From Pisolithus tinctorius (Eukaryota; Basidiomycota; Agaricomycetes; Boletales; Pisolithaceae), in NCBI GenBank assembly GCA_024663395.1, contig JANFAH010000008.1, positions 2,232,001 to 2,296,000 of the forward strand: a DNA stretch of 64,000 nt, written 5' to 3'. A model generated the notes under the pieces. It was not told where the DNA came from. It searched no databases and saw nothing but the letters and a program-made list of their open reading frames with translations. Shown here piece after piece: positions 31,501 to 43,700 of this stretch; the first letter of the stretch is position 1, and every line of letters begins with the position of its first letter. The translations under genes and the position numbers were made by a program.

Positions 31501-32866
31501 GAGATAAGTTTCTTCAAAAGGCTCGCTTCGATTGCAGAAACCGATCTCTTCAGCGAGGTTTCTGTAGGCACCATGGAAGGTTCGCCATTTCCGACAAGTA
31601 CGTTGGTCCGCACACTTACATCGCAGTACCAGAGGGTTTGCTAGCATCTCCATTGAAATCCAGTTGGGCGATGACACGTAACCCGTTCCGGCGCAGCTGG
31701 AAATCCAATGGTGCACGAGACCCCCGTCTTAGAGCTATATTACCTCTGTTGCAAAGACGGTGCAGAACTCTTCACGCGCGGGATGAAGCGCCGCGTCTGT
31801 ATGGTGATGAAAAGCAAAAAATGGAACATGAGTTGAAGTCCATATCGCAGACTTTGAGTGCTGGTGTACGTGTTGCGATCGGCACTAAAGAGCGGGTGCT
31901 AATTCCGGTCATAAAAAAGCTACACGAGCACATCAGTATCACGTTTTCCAACGCATACCTTGAAGATGAGCATTCGTAAGTACACCTATTACCCTGAATG
32001 CCTTTTTTCCACAACCTATTATATCCCAGCGCTTCTCGCTCCAAACTAGTAGATCGAACGAGCCACATTAATTACGACCGGTAAGCACTGCGCCTATTAA
32101 CGTTCAGTAGTACATGTTCTCAACACCATATGTAGGCAACTCGACATCCATTCCAAGGTTCAAGAGATAAAGGTGCTTAAGGCAAAACTCGATGCGACAG
32201 AGGATGAGGACGAACAACGAGCACTAGAAGAGGATATCACGGGAAGGGCAAGGACAGCATCCACTTGTTACTCCTTTTGATACTCAGCATGGTCCATTCA
32301 TTGATAGATCCTGTGGCTTTGTTGGTGTGGGATCTGTGCAGAAGTGGACCAATTGTTACCCATGGTAAGGCGACTCTCGTCTCCGTAGATGTCATTTGAC
32401 GCTGTCTAGGTTGTAGGTTATATTCAGAGAGAAGGAAATATCGCGGTAAGTGGTATCACGCATCCGAGCGTCATCATAACCGTGGTCAACAGGCTTTATA
32501 TGAAATCTACCAAATTATGACGTCGCGAAAGTATATAGAACCAGACGACAATCAAGCTCACTTTCAGAGGTAGGCGACGTGACGTCATCTGATATCTGGT
32601 GTCGATATGAACTGTCAAATATGTGTTGTTCCAGGGTCATGCTTGATGCAGGAGCAGGCACATCGAAACATCAACTGTTGCTTGCTGCCCGTGCTGCAGA
32701 GCAAGCCAAGTGGTCAGATACGAACAAGGACATCCCCACTATTGATACCCGAGGTAGCGCTCCGAGTACAAGCTTTCACGCCCCCTCCCTATCTAGCGAA
32801 TATGGATACATATTGGTATGTTGTCAACTTCGTCCGGGTATATTCAACTCATGGACGACATGGTGA
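28565..32866 (+). CDS. HET-domain protein, copy A, with long C-terminal module
   Basis: HET domains trigger growth arrest or cell death in fungal incompatibility reactions when activated (family knowledge). Start chosen at 28565 (MKLLNVEAVL), matching copy B. HET motifs: SYAILSHRWGAEVSYEEMTG, WLWVDTCCIDK, MRGWTLQELIAPK, RAYSLMGLFGVNMPMLYGEG. Exons I could place: 28565-30361, 30416-30532, 30585-30957, 31012-31144, 31200-31227; further exons to about 32.86 kb match copy B block by block (FFSDIFGLEYLRNF, ATEDEDEQRALEED, AGAGTSKHQLLLAARAAEQA). The region after the HET domain (GDYGDY...GNIFEDM, TPLCAVASPQVWRRE) fits no domain I know. Exact 3' exons and the stop are uncertain. Confidence 0.8.
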
Positions 32867-35051
32867 TGTCAGTACGAATGATGTAGTCGACCCGCAAATG
32901 TAACCTTTTGTGCAATATGAAAGAATCGCCCAAGGGGTGGTTGCAAGCGCCTCGCCTGTAGTACCGTCTATGGATATAGTGGATGTACAGATTGCTCTTT
33001 CCCATTCTAGGCCGGTCTTCCTGCACACCTTGCTAAGGGAAGAGAGCAGCATGTCGCGCGGCGATGGAATTTGTGAGCGAAGCAAAGGCTTGACAGGAAA
33101 AGGCATGAAATTCATGATACGTATCTGCGAAGCACAAACCGTGTAGAGAGAGGGACCTGGTTTTCAATGATGCCTATGCATATGCACATTGCTTTCATTC
33201 AGCCTTCTGTTCCGCTCGAGGAGTTCCGTATTGATATGTACTGAAAAGTATCTGCGAGGCTGGGGAAGAGAGCACCACAAAACGTATGATTAACTTATCA
33301 ACCTCCGGAAACGGCGTGTACAGAAGCTTTCGAGATGATCGTAACAATAGTGGCTTCGACACCGAGGTCTGTATTTCCCTGATGTGATATCAGAGGGAGA
33401 GGCCACATATTTGTGGACGCATCACGGGAGGATGGTCGTGTCACACTGGGGGCCAATATCGTGGTCATCCGTGCAAGTAGATGCAAAGTTCGCACGAGGA
33501 TAACCGCAAGCAGTCGGGGCAGTTGGCGTGAAAGGTATGCATCATCTACACGAAGAGCCCCACCTGTCTGTCTGACCAGCCTTTCGCCGAGCCCTTTGCT
33601 GAATGCAACTCGTGTTGAGGGTGGATTGACTGTGCAAATAATAATATGGAGTGTACCCATTGGCACGAAGGTGCCTTGTAGCAAGACGGTCCTCACTGCG
33701 CAAGAGCGGGTCTATGATGAAGAATAATTGGTGCAAAGCACACGGACCCCACTTTACTTTTGCAAAATGCTAACTCACAAACTATATCAAGCTGCATACA
33801 CGGAAGCCATCGTGGTCTTGTAATGATTGGATTCATACCATAAAGCATTGCATCGGCGGACACGTGTGCGTGCTCCAAAAGTCCAAATGCAAAGGGGTCG
33901 AGAGGTGTGCCCGTTGCAGGATACGTTTGGGCCGTCTCATAGTGCACGACTGCAGGGTGGAGTCGCAGCAACCCCATGCGCTGGAGAGTTACCAGGATGG
34001 TGTTTAAAAGCGGATCCTTTATACAGAGTTCTGACATCCAGCCTTACACTAGGCTCGCCTGGAAAGTAGTACATAGCGGCAAGGATTGATGTAGGAGTAA
34101 CGGAGGTGCACGATGCAAACGGGCCGCAAACGCTTCGAAGGCTTCCGGGTTCGTGGTGAGGTTTACTTTCAACCCAAGTACCACCGCCATAAGAGGAGCT
34201 CGTGTTGGATATCAATATTATACGTATGATGGTCACATCGAGAACGCCCTTTCTCCACTGATTGACGATGTGGAGGATTGGTGGGATGCAAAATGATGCA
34301 GAACCACAGACCTGGCCCAAGCGGTAGAACGTGGTGACGGGTTGGGCGGGACGACGGGGACCAGTCGTGAAGTCAAGAGATAACCAACCCCGATCATTTC
34401 GGGATCGTACTTGACTTCTGCAAGCAAAGGGGGGTGATGGGTCTCTTCGCAGGAAATGTTGTGATAGGTCACAATAGAGAACTCAGATATGGGTACTGTT
34501 TCACCAACTCCTGAAGCAAGCTTGTGCAGCGTACCAACCCCAACCCTCTAGGGTACATCGACGCATCACTGAAGTCATGCTGCAAGATAACACGCTCAAA
34601 AGCGTACTCCCGTATTACAAACTGGTAACTGACGGCACCACCATCGCTGACAACAACGGCGTCGACATACAAGTAGTGCGCGCCACTGTGCATGATATGC
34701 ACACATGCAACCGTGCGGCTCCAACTAGTCTGCACGACGTCCCGTAGCGAGATGAAATGCAATGCCCCACCACACTGACCTTGCCTAAAAGCTCCTTTAA
34801 ATTCCAATCAGAGCCCTCAGAAATTAGATTGTCACAGACGAAGCACTTACATAAGAACCTGTTTAACCGTGCCACCTCAAACCCAAATACGAGGTCAACC
34901 AAAAGGCAAATTTGGAGCATGAGCCACTAAAATTAATCTGTACTTATGCATAACCATGGTCGTCGCAATCAGTTTGCAAGTTGGAAAGGACATCTCCGCT
35001 TGTGCTTCCAAATGTGTATAATAATAAAAAGGGAGTTATGCTAAAATTCAT
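32867..35051. other. unassigned region with fragmentary frames
   Basis: Minus-strand frames of 60-130 codons (for example 33693-34037 and 34469-34807) can be linked by possible short introns, so a decayed or small multi-exon gene is possible. None resembles a family I recognise, and alternative frames are equally open. The first 300 bases continue the 3' flank of HET gene A. CpG content is normal. Confidence 0.4.
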
Positions 35052-37532
<2,481 letters not shown>

Positions 37533-37630
37533 CGCTGGTGGTAGTGGTGAGAGGAAAAGAAAGAGTGTTTAGCTTGTGTCCACACACCCTTCGAGGCGGC
37601 CCTTTTTATCCGGCAGAGTCCAAAGAGAGT

Positions 37631-37682
37631 GACACGTCGACACCAAGACTATTCTCACGGTCACGTGGGAACACGTACACCA
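37631..37682 (-). promoter_or_regulatory. ACGTG cluster upstream of BiP, UPRE-like
   Basis: About 100-150 bp upstream of the BiP start, the minus strand has TACGTG and CACGTG spaced by few bases (37662-37678) and a further GACGTGTC (37632-37639). ACGTG cores are bound by bZIP factors including Hac1/XBP1 at UPRE-2 type sites. BiP is the classical target of that pathway, so a stress-response role is plausible but only inferred. Confidence 0.35.
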
Positions 37683-38119
37683 CCCCAAGCTCAGACGTGT
37701 ACCGACACAGCCAAGTGAGGGAGTCGGCATGTCTTCCGTCCTCAGTCCGGGCCCGCGTTCCGTTGCTTCTTACAAGATGTCTTTTCTACCAAAATCCACA
37801 TTGATGTAAAAATGTCCACCGGGTATTAAATCCAAATCCCTACATCTAGTAGCATACGAATCACCGAGAAAGAGTATTTTGTACTATCTGTCCTAGCACC
37901 GCGAGCCCACCTTGCGGACGGACTGCCACCCACCTCAGAAAGGGATCGCCAACATTTGTCATCTTCTACCCGCCCTCATCGCCTGTGAATAATTTGGAAG
38001 CTCGGTCGTAGCCAGTGAAGTAGGCCGTGGACTGTTCATGATCTGACCATGGACACCTTCCCCCTCCAGGTGTGGATGATCAAAAGACTGTTGGCGAGAT
38101 TCTCCCTGTAGACAATATG
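37683..38119. other. intergenic, distal BiP promoter
   Basis: No open frame or repeat recognised. Separates BiP from the 3' end of the membrane-protein gene on the same strand. Confidence 0.6.
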
Positions 38120-39782
38120 TCACTCTACGAAGATCACATACATCCCTGAGATTACGCGTACCAGACGTCGGCTCGATAATGGAACAAGTTCCACTTGAGA
38201 AGGATGAGACCCGTCTTCCGAACCATCACCGGGTGCCCTCTGATAAGCATTCCGAGAACTTTGATGACCTCGGGGATCTAGTGACGTGGTGAAACCTACA
38301 GCTCCTTCTTGTGTCTGCTGGCTGACGTGGATGCTATGCAGTTGATTGTGGATCGCTTCCGCAGCCTTCCACTTCCTGTAGAAGTAAAACGCGAGGAGAA
38401 AACTCAATGCAGCCATAGCTGCGGGTACGACGATGCCTGCGATGGCTCCAGCATTCAGTTGTCTGACCAAAAAAGACCACGATCAGTGACTGGTATTGAT
38501 GAGATAGGAATACATACTTCGAATTAGTGCTGTGTCGACCATGGAATTAGTAAGTAAAGAGCGACCGCCGAGAGCAATTAATCTTACCTTGAAGTTAAAC
38601 CAACAGAGACACTAGTACTTAACAAGAAATGTCAAGGTCGGAATCAGAGCGAGAAAGTACAGCCGACACTCACCTCGATAGGTTCGATACCAACGCATAA
38701 TCAATGCCTAGTCCTTGTCCGCTTGTACTAGGAGCATTCGTGATGGTTAGCTTGTGTTGACCAGAGCCAAGGTTATCCGCATGGAAAAGCGTGATTCCGT
38801 AGTATGGAAGATTGGCCGTAGCATTGTACGTGTTGGTCTGCCCACCATCTAGCTGAACGGTGTAGGGTCCATTCGAAGTCCCGGTCTTACCGAACAACGT
38901 AATCATCTCTCCTAAGGGGTAATAATCACTGTGAGACTTGAGTTATGTATCGCAACGGCGGAGCTAACATGCCCTGAGAGGACATACTTAAGTCAAACCT
39001 TGTGACTAGATGGATGCAGTGGTGCAACGCACTGTGAAAGTCAAGATTGCGCTGGTTTGTTCTTCCGTATAGCTTGACGTTCATTGTCAGTGAATTCAGA
39101 AGCTCGCATTGGCTAGTTAGATGCACCTACTGGCCTGTGCCATTGCTGTACAAGTTGACGTCACTAGGTGAATCCCACAGCGACTCCTGGTATTGGAACC
39201 GCGAGTCCGAGTCGTCGATTGTCTCAGTGGTCACTTGGTCGTCTTCATTTCCAACGTTTGATTGCCATACGATCTACAACAGTACATGAAAATCTTGCGT
39301 ACGAAATGAACAACAAAAACACAGTTCGCTCACCAAATCGGCACCAACGTAGAGAGTCGTTCCCGACCCCGTGTTCGTCAGAGTAAGTTTGTGCGTTCCT
39401 TGATTCAAATCGGTAATGTTGAAGATGGGGACCATGAACTGCTCTTCGGCCGAGTACCCGTCATAGGGTCCATACGTATTGTCGTCGACTTGAACCACGA
39501 AAGTGCCATGATTATTCCTTCGAGCGCTATACCACCAAATTCCTGTACCGTTGAAGGTAAAAGTCACCTGTCCGTTCGTTACATTGTTGGTAGTGAACGT
39601 CCCGTGGTAGTACCTGCAAAGGAAAAAGAAAAAGAAGCACATTGTTCGAGCGGGGTACAGCAAGAATCACGTTTTACATACAGGTCCTCAAGTTGATCGT
39701 CAGCACTCGTTCCAGGCAACCAGGTAGAATCGTATTGGATGAGCGGGGACTTGTCGTCGATGAGGTTAGTGACCAAAGGCAT
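38120..39782 (-). CDS. single-pass membrane protein with two extracellular beta-sandwich-like repeats
   Basis: Multi-exon gene; well-supported exons are 39682-39782, 39334-39613 and 39131-39273, and others end near 38674. The predicted ectodomain has two similar halves. Each begins with an IDDxxxxIxY-W pattern (NLIDDKSPLIQYDSTWLPG; ETIDDSDSRFQYQESLWDSP) and carries a sandwich core (FTFNGTGIWWYSARRNNHGT; GEMITLFGKTGTSNGPYTV) with a closing HKLTLTNTGSG or HKLTITNAPST. Then come a Ser/Thr stalk, one membrane segment (AGIVVPAAMAALSFLLAFYF), YRKWK, and a disordered cytosolic tail. This architecture is common in agaricomycetes and has no assigned function. No classic signal peptide is visible at the chosen start. 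Exons between 39.1 and 38.9 kb are uncertain. Confidence 0.75.
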
Positions 39783-40077
39783 CCCCGTTGCGAAGCCTAG
39801 TGTGAACCGTGAGGGGAATTAGGTGCGACTCTGTATTAGTACTGCGGAGAGGACAAAGGTCCACAGATACCGCCCTGGAGTGTCCTGAACATACATAAAG
39901 TCTGTTACGCTTTATGTTTAGTCGCCGGTCCCTTCATAAAGTTACGGTAATGTCCACCAACCGAGTAGTGTATCAATGGTGCCTCGCGCGCGATCATGGC
40001 AGGCAGGCAGTGACTAAACCTGCTGGAGGAGGACCAGTACGATAAATCTCCACTCGCTAGACCAAAGTGATGAGTGC

Positions 40078-40410
40078 GTGGTGACCGATGACAGTCAACT
40101 GTCAGGCAGTGACTTACATGAAAAAAAAAGACTTGCATCTGCTATCCAGAAGTTCAATATATCAGAAAAAGCTCCGGCGCCCGTGGTTGACTTGGTTCGT
40201 AAGTCCAACGCCAGCGCGTATTTCACTGTCGCGCTCGAAAATTGTATAGGTGAGCAATCAGGCTTTCTGAAGACAGTTGTTCCCCGCCCGTTTCGCAATC
40301 CGCCGTATCGGACGCGCATCATGACGCACTGGTCAGATCAAATCTCCCTCGGCGCGTGCGATTTCTGTTGCTATGACTTCAACCATCCTCCGATCATAGA
40401 ACAAGTACTG
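40078..40410 (+). pseudogene. HET-locus tail relic, left half (split by retroelement)
   Basis: The frame IQKFNISEKAPAPVVDLVRK, SNASAYFTVALEN matches the sequence just 3' of HET gene B (55.5 kb: PVYFVRQSNTDAYFTVALEK). The similarity goes on to 40410 and resumes after the retroelement at 50157. It is the tail of a further HET copy whose body is not next to it. No function known. Confidence 0.7.
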
Positions 40411-40697
40411 TGTAACGCCGATAAGAAGTGTAGAACTTTTAACGGCGGCACAACAAGAAGGATTCTTCGTCTACTCGGGTTTCCAGACAATAGTGTCTTA
40501 TTTCGAGGTAGAAAAGAAGTCCCCGTACAGTACGATACATGGCCCATTTTTATAGGGTAGAGACTTAGGCACGAGATATGTCAGAGTATCTGTACGGGCT
40601 AAGTAGGATCAGAGAATAAATGAGAAAAGTCATAGATCCGTCAAAAAGAAACCAACATCTAATCATACGGTCGACAGCGTCGGACCGAATCCTTACA
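40411..40697 (-). repeat. 3' LTR of element 3
   Basis: On the minus strand TGTAAGGATTCGGTCC...GGCGTTACA, 287 bp. Read base by base against 49870-50156 without a difference noticed. Preceded by a polypurine tract. Confidence 0.95.
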
Positions 40698-40711
40698 TTC
40701 CCCCCTCCAGG
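40698..40711 (-). other. polypurine tract of element 3
   Basis: On the minus strand GGAGGGGGGAA lies directly before the 3' LTR start (TGTAAGG). This is the place and composition expected for the plus-strand primer of reverse transcription. Confidence 0.8.
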
Positions 40712-40747
40712 GTACAAAGTACCCTTCCTTCGTGAAGTGCGTGCTTA

Positions 40748-43700
40748 TTAAGCAGCACCTCCGGCTTCTTCCGCATCGCCGCCCTGTTCCATCGTGTCAT
40801 CCTCGCCTTCTGCGTCAGCCACGCCATCGTACCCTTCCTCGTATCCCCCCTCAAGACCTTCGATGGCGACGTCAACGCCGACCGAGTCTACCGTGACGTT
40901 AGAGGGGTCGTGAGTCAGGTACCCAGCGGGATCAGTGAAATCGCCGAAGGGCGGGATCGCATCCAAAGTGGTGGCAGAGGAACTAGCGATGGGAGTAGGC
41001 GAGCGCGAGCGGGTGCGTGTCTGGTGATCTCCTCGGAATCTACTCGCCCTAGTGGCCTCCCGACGCTTACTCGAGTTGGATTTTTCAGCGCGACGATCCT
41101 CTATAGTCGAGGAGCTGGGGCGGTTGCCCAGGGGCCCCCTAGCGTGACGATCGTCCTCTCTGCGGCCGCGGCGATCCTGGTACCCTCGTTGGAATCGCTC
41201 GTGTTGTCGCTTGAGCCGCTCTGCCGCATCCCAGAGCATACTATTGAGCGTCTCCGTCTCGGCACCGTTAAGTACTTGTCCTCCCTCCCTCTCTTCCTTA
41301 CTACGCAGGTCCGCGTCCGTCCCCAAAACCTCCTTCTTAGTTGGAGCTGGGCCCGTGATGACTATACGAGCGTTATCTCCCGGCTCGTAGTATGCAAAGT
41401 GTGACCGTGTGGTAGCATTGCGGTTGTAGGCCTCTCTAAACTGGAGGTATCCAGCAGGTACGTCGAGGGGGTCTCCTGTTTTACGACGCAAGGCTTTATC
41501 ATATTGGAAGTAGGAGCGAACTTGCTTGCGATGGGCCAGGACGCGATCCTCCGGGTTCCCTGATCTAGGGTCGCCCCAGATGACGAAGAAGTCAGGGTTA
41601 GCCTGCTCAATTGAATTATCCCCATCAACGTCTGACATGTTACCCGCACAGTGTTGTCTCGCGTCAGGTAAGGGGTTGATAGCTAGACTCTGGAGGTCGC
41701 TAACGATGTCGAAGAGTGTGCGGTGGAGTCTCTCTGCAGATTCAGGGCTTAAGTCCCGCGGTCTCGAGGGTTGGGATATCAAAGGGGGAGTATGCGACCG
41801 ACGAGCTTGCTTGTTCCGATGGTGAGAAGGGTTGTAGCTCCTGCAGCGAGATTGGGTGTGACGCCGATGGTTATTTGAGTTTGGGCGTCTATTGCTGAAT
41901 CTCTGGTGATAGCAACTTGGTGTACGACAGTAGTTGTGGCGGGTATAGGTTCTGTGCGGGCCAGTACGATGATTAGCGCGAGGACCCGCGCAACGAGGGT
42001 GGACTTGGGGCGAGTACGAGGGTTGACGAGGACGAGCGCGATGATCGGGAAGACGAGTGTGGCGGCGTGGGCGAGGTTGAGTGCTGGTGTTGGTGTGGTG
42101 GTTTCGAGGTTGTGATGATTTGGCCAGAGGGGGATTCCGGTACGCGGGTTGAGTTCTACAATTGGGACATCGGCGGCTTAAATGGGCCCCGCAGGTATGC
42201 GGTGCCAAGTGTCCTAAAAACACCTGGGGGTCATCGTCCAACAAACCCCCGTCGCCTGCGTCTTTCAATTTCTCAATCCCATCAACCCCAATGGCCTCGA
42301 AATAATCGGTAAGCGCTTTCAGATGCGCGATCTCATCATATGGTAACCACGTTCGGTCGCCAGCTGTCCACTGGACCTCGAACGATGCCTCGGAATGGCT
42401 GCCGCGGTGTCTTATTATTTGATCGACAGACCATTCACGGCTCGTTCCTCCGAACTCTGGGACCTGGTTGTCCATTTGGCCGGGGAATTTTCGGTCATCG
42501 TTAGGTATGTGCACTCTCAGTAGTGACGCATGGAACACATCATGAATACCCCTTTGCTTTAGATTATCGGGCAACGCAACGCGATAAGAATTATTACCGA
42601 AGTCGTCCGAGATTCGGTAGGGTCCAATAAATTTCGGCACTAGTTTTCGTGACGTCCCCTTTGACAGACTGATATTCTTTGTGGAGATGTATACGAGGTC
42701 CCCTGTAGAGAATGGACACGCCCGGCGCTTTTTATTAGCGCCTCCTGTCTGCTTTACTCGAGCTTTAAGAATGGCGTCATGAGCGTCCAATAAGGTCAGC
42801 TTCATTTTATTAGCAAATGCTCGTACACTCGGGTACTCATCCCTTGTAGGAGCGTCCCATATCATTCTGCGAGGCATCCGTCCTGTATTCAAGAAGAATG
42901 GTGCGTATCCAGTCGATTCTGACGTCGCATTGTTGATGGCGAACTCGATCACAGGAAGTCTCGACACCCAGTCCTTTTGGTTTGGGCCGATACAACATCT
43001 TAGCATTTGGCCGATCGTTCGGTTGGCGCGCTCCGTAGCACCGTCAGTTTCAGGGTGGTAGGCACTTGACATTTTTTGCCGTATTCCGATTAGATCGTTC
43101 AGATGTTTCCAGAACGCGCTCGTGAATAAAACATCGCGATCACTGATAATCGCCCGAGGTAATCCGTGGTGTTTATACACCTCGGCGAACATTAATTCTG
43201 CGACCTCACGGGCGGTGTAAGTCGTTCTGCTTGGTACGATATGTACCATGGACGTTAATAGATCTATGATCACAGTTATCGAATCGTATTCTCCGTCGCG
43301 ATCCTTGGACTCTGGGAGAGGTCCAACAAAGTCGACCCCAATTGCTTCCCAAGGCTTCGATGGTACGGACAGTGGGTTTAACAGTCCAAACGGTTTATGG
43401 GTAGGGGGTTTACTTCGCTGACACGTCTGGCATGACGTACAGAAGGCGGTGATGTCTTTCACCATGGAATCCCACCATAGGAACTCGCGTATATATGACA
43501 CAGTCTTTTTAGCACCCAGGTGGGCTAATAGGGAGTGGGCATGGTCGATGACAGTTTCTCTAAGCCGTTTCCCGTTTACTTCAATGTCCGGTACGCAAAA
43601 GACGGTACGATCTGGGAGTTTCAAGCTTATGAATCCATCAGGTGTGATCTCAAAGTTTTTGAAAGCCTGCGGCTCGTCGATTATTTGCTTGAAAAACGGG

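Noticed and set aside
41906..42312. Plus-strand ORFs within element 3 as an antisense gene
   Set aside because: They overlap the low-complexity basic stretch of pol, show no start context or family pattern, and are best seen as composition effects.
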